NCBI GenBank assembly: GCA_963798865.1
Contig: CAWCVZ010000005.1
Span: forward strand, 806,001 to 870,000
Direction: 5' to 3'
Origin: RBG-16-34-14 sp963798865
GTDB taxonomy: Bacteria > Bacteroidota > Ignavibacteria > Ignavibacteriales > Ignavibacteriaceae
Length of the DNA: 64,000 bases
Below are positions 18,130-27,817 of this stretch, one piece after another (positions within the stretch are counted from its first letter, which is position 1; every line of letters starts with the position of its first letter). The notes under the pieces are model-generated. The model saw only the letters and a list, made by a program, of their open reading frames with translations, searched no databases and was not told where the DNA came from. Both the position numbers and the translations under genes were made by a program.

Positions 18130-18828
18130 CTATTTCCCTTCAAGCCCATGTTTTTTGAAGAGATCGGCATATTTTTTAAACACAGTTACTTTTATCTTCT
18201 CAATTTCTTCAACAAATTCTATAAGTGTTAAGTCACCGCCGTAATGAAAATAATAATCAGTTAAAAGATGAATATATTTTTCTGTTAGCTTTGAGATTTT
18301 ATCAAAAGAAATGCTGGTATTCTTTCCAAGGTCATCAAAACTTTTTTCTTCTTCCGGTCTTATAAGCTCTTCTTCGCTTAAAGTTGAGAAGTCATCAACT
18401 TTATTTTCAAGTTCTCTGTGAACAGCCCAATTAGCTGCGAGCTGGAAAAGAGTTTCAATTACTTTGTTTAATTCTCTTTCCCTTTCATTCCTGAGGCTTT
18501 CCAGTTTTTTCTTATCTCTTTCAAGTGAAATGGATTCAATTTCAAATTTTTTTAGTAATGCTGTAATATCATTTTGTTTTTCGGTTTCGGATATCATATC
18601 CTTAAATTTAAAAACAATTTTCTCATTGAAAGCAATATCATAATCATTATTAATCCCATTGCTGAGAAGTAGTTCTATAATCTCCGCTTTCATTTCAGGA
18701 AAGCGTCTTTCAAGAAATTCTTCAGTAAGACTAAAAGTATCATCGCATTCTTCAGGACTATTAATAAGACTCACCAGGTACGATCGTAACTTCAGAAGTA
18801 TATAAAAAAGATCAGGTTTATCAGACAT
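18130..18828 (-). CDS. Hypothetical coiled-coil protein
   Basis: This is a 232-residue, strongly charged, all-helical cytoplasmic protein without signal peptide. A coiled-coil-like stretch (about residues 75-130, IESISLERDKKKLESLRNER) sits between two helical segments. I do not recognise a family. It is transcribed in the same direction as the TonB receptor gene 120 bases downstream and is divergent from the TPR lipoprotein gene. Length, composition and absence of internal stops argue for a real gene. Confidence 0.6.
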   Translation of the reverse strand: MSDKPDLFYILLKLRSYLVSLINSPEECDDTFSLTEEFLERRFPEMKAEIIELLLSNGINNDYDIAFNEKIVFKFKDMISETEKQNDITALLKKFEIESISLERDKKKLESLRNERERELNKVIETLFQLAANWAVHRELENKVDDFSTLSEEELIRPEEEKSFDDLGKNTSISFDKISKLTEKYIHLLTDYYFHYGGDLTLIEFVEEIEKIKVTVFKKYADLFKKHGLEGK

Positions 18829-18982
18829 TTATTAACTATTTTAAATGATTAATTAAATTTCATAAACAATAATAAAGATTTATTTTGTTTAATTCAGTAA
18901 CACAAAACTATAGAATAATATTTAAATTAAGGCGATAAATAAGGGGATATTATTTATTTGTGTTCAATAATAAATTAAACAT

Positions 18983-19915
18983 ATGAATTTTTATCCCTTT
19001 GGATTCTTCATAAGATATTCATTTTGTTTAATCATAGCTTTTTTGTTTTACGCCTGTGCTGCTTCCAATTCATTTTACCTGGAATCAGCAGATAAGAAAT
19101 ATATTTCCGGAGATTATGAAGGTGCTATTTGGGATCTTTCAAGATTTATAGATTCTGAACCACATAATTTTAATGCCTTTTTTAAAAGAGGAAAAGCATA
19201 CAGCAGGATTGATAAACATATTCTTGCTATTGAAGATTATAATAAAGCTATTGATTTAAACAACACACTTTCACAAGCTTATTTAAATAGGGGAATTGAA
19301 TTCATCAATATGGAAAATTACAGAACGGCACTTGATGATTTTAATAAAACTATTGATCTCAATCCCGAAACAGATCTGGCATATTTCAGCAGAGGTTATG
19401 TATGGAGTTTACTTGGTAATTCTGAAAACGCACTTAAAGATTATACCAAAGCGATTGAAATAAATCCGGAATATGTTCAGGCATATGTAAACAGGGGAAA
19501 CTTAAAAAGTTATAAAAATGATTTTAACGGAGCGATTGAAGATTATACAAAAGCAATTGAAATTAATCCTGGTGAAGCTAATGCTTTTATTAACCGTGCA
19601 GGAGATAGAGCAATTACAGGAAATATAAATGGTGCAATTGAAGATCTTACAAGAGCAATTCAAATTCATTCTACATATACTGAATTATACTTGCAGAGAG
19701 GAGAAATGAGAATGATTGTTAATGATTTTATTAATGCAATTAAAGATTTTGATTTAGTAATAAAAGATGATTCAACAAACGCCACCGCTTATTTCAAACG
19801 AGGAATTTCTCTTATCAAAACAGGGAATAAAAAAGAGGGATGTGGTAGTCTTGTTAAGTCAGGTGAGTTTGGATATATTCAGGCTTATGAGGAGATACAA
19901 AATAACTGTAAATAA
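18983..19915 (+). CDS. TPR-repeat lipoprotein
   Basis: This is a 310-residue protein with an N-terminal lipoprotein signal whose lipobox is FYAC (Cys about residue 26). About seven to eight tetratricopeptide repeats follow, with the regular phrase A-x-x-D-Y-x-K-A-I-E/D-x-N-P (for example DYTKAIEINPEYVQAYVNRGN). TPR arrays are protein-protein scaffolds; with a lipid anchor this one probably acts at the periplasmic face of a membrane. A conserved end motif (AYFKRGISLIKTGNKKEGC) caps the array. The partner is unknown. It is a single gene with no obvious operon, lying upstream of uppS. Confidence 0.85.
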   Translation: MNFYPFGFFIRYSFCLIIAFLFYACAASNSFYLESADKKYISGDYEGAIWDLSRFIDSEPHNFNAFFKRGKAYSRIDKHILAIEDYNKAIDLNNTLSQAYLNRGIEFINMENYRTALDDFNKTIDLNPETDLAYFSRGYVWSLLGNSENALKDYTKAIEINPEYVQAYVNRGNLKSYKNDFNGAIEDYTKAIEINPGEANAFINRAGDRAITGNINGAIEDLTRAIQIHSTYTELYLQRGEMRMIVNDFINAIKDFDLVIKDDSTNATAYFKRGISLIKTGNKKEGCGSLVKSGEFGYIQAYEEIQNNCK

Positions 19916-19981
19916 ATGTTTAATAGTGCAATTAAAATACTTAATACTGATTTGACATATCCATGGAGTTCGTTCATTTTC

Positions 19982-20010
19982 TTGACATTATTTTTAGTTA
20001 AGTTTAACTT
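19982..20010 (+). promoter_or_regulatory. Predicted promoter of the uppS-bamA envelope operon
   Basis: TTGACA (19982-19987) is followed after 17 bases by TAACTT (20005-20010), extended to TAACTTTA, which also fits the TAnnTTT-type -7 element of Bacteroidota. The start codon lies less than 20 bases beyond the expected transcription start, so the leader is very short. This is a visual match only. Confidence 0.55.
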
Positions 20011-20027
20011 TACACGCTTTATCATTT

Positions 20028-20861
20028 TTGAGAAATAATTTGCGCAAAACAGAAAAGCAATCCGATGAAAAATTACAGGAAAACTTAAAAAAAGCTGGTG
20101 AAATACCCCGCCATATTGCTATTATTATGGATGGAAACGGGCGGTGGGCGCGCAAAAGAGGACTACCAAGAGTTGCCGGGCATAAAAGGGGAGTTGAAAC
20201 TGTTAGAGATATTGTTGAAGCTTGTGCCCAGGTAGGAGTTAAATTCCTTACTTTATATACCTTCTCAACTGAAAACTGGAAAAGACCAAAGGATGAAGTT
20301 TCTACATTAATGAGACTTCTTCTTAAAAGTCTTAAAGATAGAGCAGATGAACTGAACGAAAATAATATCAGGCTAACAACAATTGGAGATGTAAACGCTC
20401 TTCCGGAAGTTGTTCAGGATAGATTGAATGAAGATATTGAAAGAACGAAAAACAATAAACGTATGACTCTAAATCTTGCTTTAAGTTACAGCGGCAGATG
20501 GGAACTTTTGGAAGCGATAAAAAGTATTGGTCGCCTGATTGAACAAAATAAATTAGGCATAGAGCAAATTAATGAACAGCTTATTTCCGAATCATTAACT
20601 ACAAAAAATATTCCCGATCCGGATCTTTTAATAAGAACTTCCGGTGAATTCAGAGTTAGTAATTTTTTATTATGGCAGATTGCTTATACAGAATTTTTTA
20701 TTACTGATGTTTACTGGCCGGATTTTTCCAGAAAGCATCTTTATGAGGCGATAAGAAATTTTCAGGGAAGAGAGAGAAGATTTGGGAAAATCAGTGAACA
20801 AATTAAACAGAACGAAAAAGGCATAACTAATGTTTCAAACTTCCCTAAAGAAATTGTCTAA
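20028..20861 (+). CDS. uppS: Isoprenyl transferase (undecaprenyl diphosphate synthase)
   Basis: This cis-prenyltransferase condenses isopentenyl diphosphate onto farnesyl diphosphate to make undecaprenyl diphosphate, the lipid carrier for peptidoglycan and LPS. Family motifs are intact: IIMDGNGRWA with catalytic Asp35, GHKRGVETVR, TLYTFSTENWKRP, LNLALSYSGRWE and the C-terminal PDLLIRTSGEFRVSNFLLWQIAYTE region. No in-frame ATG precedes the catalytic motif, so the start must be TTG (20028, or 20040). It overlaps bamA by 32 bases, making it first in an envelope-biogenesis operon. The 277-residue length is slightly long, with a charged N-terminal tail. Confidence 0.94.
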   Translation: MRNNLRKTEKQSDEKLQENLKKAGEIPRHIAIIMDGNGRWARKRGLPRVAGHKRGVETVRDIVEACAQVGVKFLTLYTFSTENWKRPKDEVSTLMRLLLKSLKDRADELNENNIRLTTIGDVNALPEVVQDRLNEDIERTKNNKRMTLNLALSYSGRWELLEAIKSIGRLIEQNKLGIEQINEQLISESLTTKNIPDPDLLIRTSGEFRVSNFLLWQIAYTEFFITDVYWPDFSRKHLYEAIRNFQGRERRFGKISEQIKQNEKGITNVSNFPKEIV

Positions 20862-23325
20862 AATATTTTTCTTTACATTTATAATACTGTTAAGCATAAC
20901 CGCATACTCACAGGTTAGAAGTTTAAAAGTGCTTGGCATCTCTGTAGAAGGTAATAAATCTGCCGATGCAGGAACTGTTATTGCAAGCAGCGGAATTAAG
21001 GTTGGTGATGAGATTCAGGTACCGGGAGATAAAACTCTTAATGCCATCAGAAATTTATATGCACTGAATGTTTTTTCAGATATCCAGATTATTATAGATA
21101 AAGAAGTAGGCGACGGGGTTTTTTTATTAATAAAAGTTACTGAATATCCCCGGATAGAAAGAACAGTAATCGAAGGCAATGATGAAATAGATACTGATGA
21201 TATTGAAGAAAAAATAAGTTTTGTAAGGGGAGCAATTTTAAAACCAAATGAAGTAGCAAATCTTAAACAAAAAATCCTCGCTCTTTATGAAGAAGAAGGA
21301 TTTCTTAATGCAAAGATCACTGAAAAATATTATAACTTTTACAGAGCAGATACAACTGAAGATGGAATCGAAGTTACCTGGCAGAATCAAAAAGATTTGT
21401 CTGATGAACATACAATCCTTTATGAGGATAAAGATATAATTTATACAAATCTAATTGACAGGATTAAAGACAGGGTTTTGTTGAAATTTGTAATTAAAGA
21501 GAATGAAGAGGTTGTTGTAAGAGAAATTGAGTTTACAGGTAATGAAGCATTTGATGATGATGATCTTTATAGCGAAATGGATGAAATTTCCATAGCAAGA
21601 TGGTGGAAATTCTGGAGCAGTGCAAAATTCAAAAAAGAAGGATTTAAAAAAGACGAAAAGCTTATTAAAGATTTTTATTTAAAAAACGGTTACCGCGATG
21701 CTGAAATAATTTCAGATTCACTTGTTTACTATAATGATAATCGCGATTTAAAAATCGTCATAAATGTTTATGAAGGACCTCAGTACAAAATCAGGAATAT
21801 TGAATGGGAAGGTAATACAATTTATCCTGATAAAGTTCTTACCGAAAGATTGGATTTTTCTAAAGGTGATATTTTTAATTACGAAAAGTTTCAAAGAAAT
21901 TTATACGGCAATGAACAGCAGACAGATGTAAATGCTTTATACCAGGATAATGGATACCTAACATTCAGGTTAACTCCTTCTGAAATTAAAGTTGCACCCG
22001 ATTCAATTGATGTAATTATACGACTTGAAGAAAGGAATCAATTTAGAATAGGGCAGGTTAATATTGAAGGGAACACAAAAACAAAAGACAAAGTTATTCA
22101 AAGAGAATTATACACTGTGCCCGGGGATTACTTTAACCGCGGTTTGTTATTCAGAAGTATTCAGCAGCTTGCTAATCTTCAGTTCTTTAATGTAGAAAAA
22201 TTATATGGTCCTCAAGGACTTGATTATAAGCTTCCTAATGACAGCACAGTTGATATAACTTTTAAAGTGGAAGAAAAATCGAGTGATTATCTTAATGCTT
22301 CCGTCGGTTATAGTGGCAGTTTTGGTTTTAGTGGTGCTGTGGGTATAACTCTTACAAACTTTTCAATGGCAGAACCATTCTCTCTTGGCGGCGGACAAAT
22401 TCTGAGCTTCAACTGGCAGTTTGGAGTCGGCAGCTTGTACAGAACATTCACCCTTGGTTTTACAGAACCCTGGCTTTTTGATACTCCTACACTTGTCGGA
22501 TTTGAAGTTTTTGATACAAGACAGAGATATATTTATGATTTAAGGCAGTCCGGTGGAACAATGAGAGTAGGGCGAAGGTTAAAATGGCCGGATGATTTTT
22601 TCTATGTACAGGGCTTATTTAAATATCAGTATAATAATGTTCTTGAAGGACAAAATTTTTACAGAGAAGGAAAATTTAATCAATTTACATTGGGCTCAAC
22701 AATAAGCAGAAAAAATATTGACAACCCGATTTTCCCTTCACAAGGTTCTAATTATGCATTAGATCTTGAAATGTCCGGAGGTCCGGTATTACCCGGTGAG
22801 GTTGATTATTACAAATTAGGTTTTAAAGCTGAGTGGTATAAAAGATTATTCAATACAAGCAGGGTTACTTTTTATACTGTTGCCAATTTAGGATATATGG
22901 ATGAATTTGTTTCAGGTACTCCGATAAATCCTTTTGAATATTTCTATATGGGTGGAAATGGATTGATAATTGCAACAGAACCTCTTAGAGGCTATGATGA
23001 CAGAACAGTTGGTCCAAGGAATTCTGCAGGCGATGTAATCGGAGGAAGAGTTATGGCAAGATATACAGCTGAGTTAAGATTTGCATTAACTCTCGATCCA
23101 ATTCCTATTTATCTTCTTACCTTTGCTGAAGCGGGAAATGTATTTGAAAGTATTGATAAAACAGATATGTTTGATCTTAGAAGATCGGTTGGATTCGGAG
23201 CGAGGGTATTGATTAACCCGCTTGGCTTAATAGGTTTTGACATTGGTTATGGGTTTGACAGGAAACTTACGGATGGCCAGGATCCATCCTGGTTGTTCCA
23301 CTTCCAGTTTGGAAGAGGGTTTTAA
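20830..23325 (+). CDS. bamA: Outer membrane protein assembly factor BamA
   Basis: This is an 831-residue Omp85 protein that inserts beta-barrel proteins into the outer membrane. The signal peptide (residues 1-27) ends at AYSQ. Five POTRA modules follow; the first begins VLGISVEGNKSADAGTV and the last begins RIGQVNIEGNTKTKDKVIQREL. The C-terminal 16-strand barrel includes the lid motif region GGQ and the conserved GGNGLIIATEPLRGYDD, a VRGF/LRGY-type L6 loop. The last residue is Phe (FGRGF), the normal barrel signature. Position between uppS and two ompH/skp-like genes is typical and supports the role. Confidence 0.95.
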   Translation: MFQTSLKKLSKIFFFTFIILLSITAYSQVRSLKVLGISVEGNKSADAGTVIASSGIKVGDEIQVPGDKTLNAIRNLYALNVFSDIQIIIDKEVGDGVFLLIKVTEYPRIERTVIEGNDEIDTDDIEEKISFVRGAILKPNEVANLKQKILALYEEEGFLNAKITEKYYNFYRADTTEDGIEVTWQNQKDLSDEHTILYEDKDIIYTNLIDRIKDRVLLKFVIKENEEVVVREIEFTGNEAFDDDDLYSEMDEISIARWWKFWSSAKFKKEGFKKDEKLIKDFYLKNGYRDAEIISDSLVYYNDNRDLKIVINVYEGPQYKIRNIEWEGNTIYPDKVLTERLDFSKGDIFNYEKFQRNLYGNEQQTDVNALYQDNGYLTFRLTPSEIKVAPDSIDVIIRLEERNQFRIGQVNIEGNTKTKDKVIQRELYTVPGDYFNRGLLFRSIQQLANLQFFNVEKLYGPQGLDYKLPNDSTVDITFKVEEKSSDYLNASVGYSGSFGFSGAVGITLTNFSMAEPFSLGGGQILSFNWQFGVGSLYRTFTLGFTEPWLFDTPTLVGFEVFDTRQRYIYDLRQSGGTMRVGRRLKWPDDFFYVQGLFKYQYNNVLEGQNFYREGKFNQFTLGSTISRKNIDNPIFPSQGSNYALDLEMSGGPVLPGEVDYYKLGFKAEWYKRLFNTSRVTFYTVANLGYMDEFVSGTPINPFEYFYMGGNGLIIATEPLRGYDDRTVGPRNSAGDVIGGRVMARYTAELRFALTLDPIPIYLLTFAEAGNVFESIDKTDMFDLRRSVGFGARVLINPLGLIGFDIGYGFDRKLTDGQDPSWLFHFQFGRGF

Positions 23326-23353
23326 TTCATAAATAAAAAAAGGAAAACTAATA

Positions 23354-23875
23354 GTGAAGAAGTATCTTTTAGCATCTGCGTTGATAATATTATCAACAGG
23401 TCTTTTTGCTCAGTCGCCTCTTAAGCTGGGCTATGTTGATTCACAGGTTATATTAACACAGTTTTCAGAGGCTATAAAGGCGCAGGGCGATCTTGATGCA
23501 ATTACAAATAAATGGAGTGCTGCCGTTGACAGTATGACATTAGCATACCAGCAGGCTTTAGGAGATTATAACAAGCAGGCAAACACAATGGCTGAAGAAA
23601 AAAAGCTTGAAGCTCAAAAAAAACTAATTGCACAGGAACAGGAAATAATGGACTTCAGGAAACAAAAATTTGGTCAGAACGGGGAAATTTATCAGAAGCA
23701 GGAGCAGATATTTGATCCTGTAAAGAAAAAGATTTATGCCGCAATTGAACAGGTTGCTAAAACAGAAGGTATGCAGTTTGTATTTGATAAAAGCGGAGAT
23801 ATTATTTTACTTTATGCTGATGCAGCATTTGATATAACTTTCCAGGTTCTTGATAAACTAAAAAGAGGCAACTAA
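23354..23875 (+). CDS. OmpH/Skp-family periplasmic chaperone (copy 1)
   Basis: This is a 173-residue protein that starts with GTG. The signal peptide ends at LFAQ, then LKLGYVDSQVIL, the family's opening strand, leads into a long helical hairpin rich in Lys, Glu and Gln (about residues 45-130) and a closing FVFDKSGDIILLYA. Skp trimers clasp unfolded outer-membrane proteins in the periplasm and deliver them to BamA, whose gene is directly upstream (28 bases). A paralogous copy follows after 41 bases; the two share the opening and closing strands. Confidence 0.9.
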   Translation: MKKYLLASALIILSTGLFAQSPLKLGYVDSQVILTQFSEAIKAQGDLDAITNKWSAAVDSMTLAYQQALGDYNKQANTMAEEKKLEAQKKLIAQEQEIMDFRKQKFGQNGEIYQKQEQIFDPVKKKIYAAIEQVAKTEGMQFVFDKSGDIILLYADAAFDITFQVLDKLKRGN

Positions 23876-23916
23876 AAATCTTTGCTTCTTTTTTAGATTT
23901 AACAATGGAGTAATCA

Positions 23917-24432
23917 ATGAACAGATTTAAATTATTGATTTCATTTTTTATGCTGCTGCCTGCTTTTGCATTTGGTCAGCTTAAAATAGGTTATGTTGAT
24001 TCGGATACGATAATGGAAAACCTACCGGATGCACAGGATGCAAGACAAAAGCTTGATGCAATTATCCAGGAATGGCAGACTGATTTAAATAAGCTCGAGA
24101 GTGACTGGAAGACAAAGTATGATGATTATGAAAAAAGAAAACTTATCATGACTGATCAGACAAGAGTTGAAGTTGAACAGGAGCTTGTAAAAATGGAACA
24201 GGGCATTTCTGAATTCAGAGAAAAAAAATTCGGTACTAATGGCGAGCTTTTCCAGAAACAGGATGAGCTAATGAAACCGGTGCAGAACAGAATATTTAAA
24301 GCAATTGAAGAAATTGCACAGGAAGAAGATCTTGATTATGTATTTGACCGGAGCGGCGATATTATGCTTCTTTATGCAAAGGAAGAGCATGATTTAACCA
24401 CAAAGGTTATTGATAAGTTAAAACTCGAATAA
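23917..24432 (+). CDS. OmpH/Skp-family periplasmic chaperone (copy 2)
   Basis: This is a 171-residue paralogue of the preceding gene, with a signal peptide ending at AFGQ, the LKIGYVDSDTIM opening strand, a long coiled helical region, and YVFDRSGDIMLLYA near the end. Tandem ompH genes beside bamA are common in Bacteroidota and Chlorobiota. Differences lie mainly in the coiled region (ENLPDAQDARQKLD versus TQFSEAIKAQGDLD), so the copies may form heteromers or have different clients; that is inference. lpxD starts six bases after the stop. Confidence 0.9.
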   Translation: MNRFKLLISFFMLLPAFAFGQLKIGYVDSDTIMENLPDAQDARQKLDAIIQEWQTDLNKLESDWKTKYDDYEKRKLIMTDQTRVEVEQELVKMEQGISEFREKKFGTNGELFQKQDELMKPVQNRIFKAIEEIAQEEDLDYVFDRSGDIMLLYAKEEHDLTTKVIDKLKLE

Positions 24433-24437
24433 GCTGA

Positions 24438-25481
24438 ATGAATATTAAGCTTGAAGAAGCTGCTGAAATTATTGGTGGTAATATTGTTGGCGATAAGAAT
24501 ATTACCATCAGTAATTTAGCAAAAATTGAAGAGGCACACTCCGGTGATTTAACTTTCCTTTATCTTGATTCTTACAAAAAATTTTTCCAGTCAACTAAAG
24601 CCACAGCAATTCTTGTTAAACCTGATTTTGAAAAATCAAGAAATGATATAACATATATTGAAGTTGAAAGCCCCAACAAAGCTTTTTCAAAATTAATTAG
24701 CCATTATTTTAAACCTCATTATAATTTATCAGGAATAGATCCATCCGCATTTATACACCCCGATACCGAGGTTGGAGAGAATTCTGCAGTTGGTAAAAAT
24801 GTTGTTATCTCTGCAGAATGTAAAATAGGCAGGAATGTAAAAATATTTCATAACGCTGTTATATTGGAAAACGTAAGTATTGGAGATAACTCAGTAATTT
24901 ATCAGAACGTGAGTATAAGAGAAGGTAGCAGGATTGGTAAGAATGTAATTATACATGCAAATTCGGTTATAGGCTCAGATGGTTTCGGTTATGATATGGA
25001 TGAAAAAAAAGTTTTTCATAAAATTCCGCAGATAGGAATTGTAACTATTGAAGACGATGTGGAAATTGGTTCAAACGTTTCTGTAGATAGAGCTTCTGTC
25101 GGTGCAACTGTTATTAAAAGAGGTGTTAAGATTGATAACCTTGTCCAGGTTGCTCACAATGTTGTAATTAACGAAGACTCAATTGTTGCTTCACAAGCTG
25201 GGATTGCCGGCAGTTCAAAAATAGGAAAGAATTGTTATTTACTTGGACAAGCCGGAGTTGCCGGACATATTGAACTTGCTGATGATGTAATTATGCATCC
25301 ACAATCGGGTACCGGTAAAAGTCTTTTGAAACCCGGAAATTATTTTGGCTCACCTGCAAAGGAAATAAAAGAAGCTTTTAAGCTCGAAGCTCATTTCAGA
25401 AATCTTCCGGATTACGTTGAAAGAATAAAACAGCTTGAGAAATTAGTTAAAGAACTTCAGGAGAAGCTGGATAAAAAATAA
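24438..25481 (+). CDS. lpxD: UDP-3-O-acylglucosamine N-acyltransferase
   Basis: This is a 347-residue left-handed beta-helix acyltransferase that adds the N-linked hydroxyacyl chain in lipid A synthesis, using acyl-ACP. The N-terminal uridine-binding domain (residues 1-100, ending in IEVESPNKAF) precedes about ten hexapeptide turns. The catalytic His240 lies in the conserved QVAHNVVI. The C-terminal helix (residues 320-345, YVERIKQLEKLVKELQEKL) forms the trimer's ACP-binding bundle. Its position before lpxC/fabZ and after ompH matches the usual cluster. Confidence 0.95.
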   Translation: MNIKLEEAAEIIGGNIVGDKNITISNLAKIEEAHSGDLTFLYLDSYKKFFQSTKATAILVKPDFEKSRNDITYIEVESPNKAFSKLISHYFKPHYNLSGIDPSAFIHPDTEVGENSAVGKNVVISAECKIGRNVKIFHNAVILENVSIGDNSVIYQNVSIREGSRIGKNVIIHANSVIGSDGFGYDMDEKKVFHKIPQIGIVTIEDDVEIGSNVSVDRASVGATVIKRGVKIDNLVQVAHNVVINEDSIVASQAGIAGSSKIGKNCYLLGQAGVAGHIELADDVIMHPQSGTGKSLLKPGNYFGSPAKEIKEAFKLEAHFRNLPDYVERIKQLEKLVKELQEKLDKK

Positions 25482-25600
25482 TTCCTGCCATCAAATTTTT
25501 TTCAATTTGTATTTTCATTTCAATTAAACTAATTGTATTTCACTCCTCATCTTGCTATTTTCAAAATCAAAATTAAGTTGAAATAAAGCTGGATAAATAA

Positions 25601-27010
25601 ATGTTAGAATTGCAAAGGACAATTGATAAACAAGTTGTAATGGCAGGTATTGGATTGCATACTGGTACTGAATGCACAATGACCTTCAAACCTGCACCGG
25701 AGAATTTTGGAATAAGGTTTGTTAGAGTTGATCTGGGCGGAAGCCCTGAAATTCCTGCAACTGCAGACAATGTTGTTGATGTATCAAGAGGTACAACACT
25801 CGGTATTGGAGATGCAAAAGTTTACACTGTTGAACATGTTCTTGCAGCAATTGTTGGTTTGCAGATTGATAATATTGTAATTGAACTTGATGGGATTGAA
25901 CCACCCATTGGTGATGGAAGTTCTATCCAATACGTTGAAGCTTTAAAAAGTGCAGGGTTTGTTCAGCAGAAGGAACCAAAGGATTATTTAATAATTGATG
26001 AAACTGTTATTTATCATGATGAAAATAAACAGATAGATATTGTTGCCCTGCCGCTTGATAGCTACCGCGTTACTGTAATGGTGGATTACCAGAATCCTGC
26101 ATTAGGAAGCCAGCACACAGGTTTGTTTGATCTTGAAAAAGAATTTGTAAATGAGTTTGCTCCCGCACGTACTTTCTGTTTCTTGAGTGAAGTTGAAGAG
26201 CTTGCGGATCAGGGATTGATTAAAGGTGGTGATATTGATAATGCAGTTGTTATTGTTGACAGGAAACCTACACCGGCAGAATTATAAAATAGGAGTAAAC
26301 TCGGAATAGAGAGAAATTAGTCCATTGGTGAAAATGGAATTCTCAACAATAAAGAATTAAGATTCAGAAATGAACCAGTCCGCCACAAGCTTCTTGACCT
26401 CATAGGAGACCTTGCATTAATTGGTGCTCCAATGAAAGCCCAGATACTTGCTGCAAGACCAGGACATAGAGCTAATGTTGAATTTGCAAAACAGATCAGA
26501 AAACTTTACCAGCAGAAAAAGCTTGTTAAGAAATTTCAGTTTGTAAAAAAAGAAGGAGTGATCCTTGATGTTAATGCAATACAGAGAATTCTTCCTCACC
26601 GTTATCCTTTTTTAATGGTTGATAAAATAATTCAGCTTGAACTTGAAAAAAAAGTTGTTGGTGTAAAATCAGTTACCATAAATGAACCTTTCTTTGTAGG
26701 ACATTTTCCAGGACAGCCAATTATGCCAGGCGTACTTATTGTTGAAGCTATGGCACAGACAAGCGGCATATTGATTTTAAATTCACTTCCGGATTTTGAA
26801 AAAAAACTTGTCTTTTTCATGCAGATGAATAATGTAAAATTCAGGAAGCCGGTTGTTCCCGGTGATCAGCTTTATCTTGAAGTTGAATTGGTTAATAAAA
26901 GAAGCAAAGTTTTTATAATGAAAGGGAAAGCATTTGTAAATGGTGTTCTTGTTGCTGAAGCGGAATTTATGGCAGGTGTTGTTGACCGCGATGCTACTCT
27001 CGCATCATAA
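25601..27010 (+). CDS. lpxC/fabZ: LpxC-FabZ bifunctional enzyme, interrupted by two in-frame stops
   Basis: The first half is UDP-3-O-acyl-GlcNAc deacetylase, the committed step of lipid A synthesis, with zinc ligand His79 (VEHVLAA). The same frame continues to the second zinc-ligand region (HKLLDLIGDLALIG, from 26384) and then into 3-hydroxyacyl-ACP dehydratase FabZ (HRYPFLMVDK, GHFPGQPIMPG). The fusion is the standard form in Bacteroidota/Chlorobiota. Between the halves of LpxC, TAA (26285-26287) and TAG (26318-26320) interrupt the frame, and no single shift bridges the gap because all three frames stop there. As it stands, LpxC would be truncated at 228 residues without the HKLLD catalytic segment; FabZ could restart at ATG 26432. 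lpxA, which often follows, is absent. Confidence 0.88.
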
Positions 27011-27049
27011 CCGGAATTCCAAAATGATAAAGATTCCTTCCCGAAAATA

Positions 27050-27817
27050 ATGAAGTGGTTTTATCTTAATACCGGCTTTAATACCGGTTATTATAATATG
27101 GATTTTGATCTTACACTTGTAAGAAATTGCAGGAATGATGAAGCTTATTTCCGGTTGTATAGATGGGAACCATTCTGTATATCGCTTGGCGCGAACCAGA
27201 ATTTTAATAACATAGACCGGGTAAAAGCAAAAACAAATAAAATTGATATTGTAAAAAGACCAACAGGCGGAAAATCAATTTTACACGCAGAAGAATTAAC
27301 CTACTCGGTTATTTTTCCTCTGAATGAAATTTCATCTGTAAGAAATCTTTATTGCGAAATAAATAAAGCTTTACGTGAAGGATTAATCTTATATGATAAT
27401 AAATTATCAGCCGTTGAGCTTGAATCCAAACAGCCTGATTTAAGGAGCTTTTATAAAAAACCTGGTTCGGAAATATGCTTTGCGGTTTCTTCTAAAAGTG
27501 AAGCAAAGTTTTCCGGGAAAAAATTAATTGGAAGCGCACAGAGAAAAATTAATAATATTATTCTTCAGCATGGTTCAATCTTATGTGGAGATTATCATAA
27601 AAAGATAATTGATTATTTGAACTTAGAAAGAGAAAACCTTATTAACATAAATAATGAGCTAAATAATAAAACAATTGAGCTGGAAAATATTCTCGGTTAT
27701 AAAACTGATTATAGAAAGCTGGAAGATTCACTTGTAATTGGGTTTGAGAAATATTTTAATATTAAATTTGAAAATCTTAATTCACCGGTTTTTCAAATAA
27801 CAGAAAAAATTAAATGA
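27050..27817 (+). CDS. Lipoate-protein ligase A / octanoyltransferase family protein
   Basis: This is a 255-residue member of the BPL/LplA/LipB fold. Visible family marks are the N-terminal WFYLNTGFNTGYYNMDFD, RWEPFCISLGANQ, VKRPTGGKSILHAEELTYSV, where RRxTGGGxxxH normally binds the lipoyl or octanoyl chain, and the lysine motif KLIGSAQRKINNIILQHGSIL. LipM-type octanoyltransferases and LplA-type ligases share these motifs, so transfer of octanoate or lipoate to 2-oxoacid dehydrogenase or glycine-cleavage proteins cannot be separated from the sequence. It overlaps panB by four bases (ATGA), indicating translational coupling. Confidence 0.85.
   Translation: MKWFYLNTGFNTGYYNMDFDLTLVRNCRNDEAYFRLYRWEPFCISLGANQNFNNIDRVKAKTNKIDIVKRPTGGKSILHAEELTYSVIFPLNEISSVRNLYCEINKALREGLILYDNKLSAVELESKQPDLRSFYKKPGSEICFAVSSKSEAKFSGKKLIGSAQRKINNIILQHGSILCGDYHKKIIDYLNLERENLININNELNNKTIELENILGYKTDYRKLEDSLVIGFEKYFNIKFENLNSPVFQITEKIK

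Noticed and set aside
26285..26320. Stop-codon recoding (alternative code or readthrough) in lpxC
   Set aside because: TAA and TAG end other intact genes in the window normally, and no recoding element is visible.
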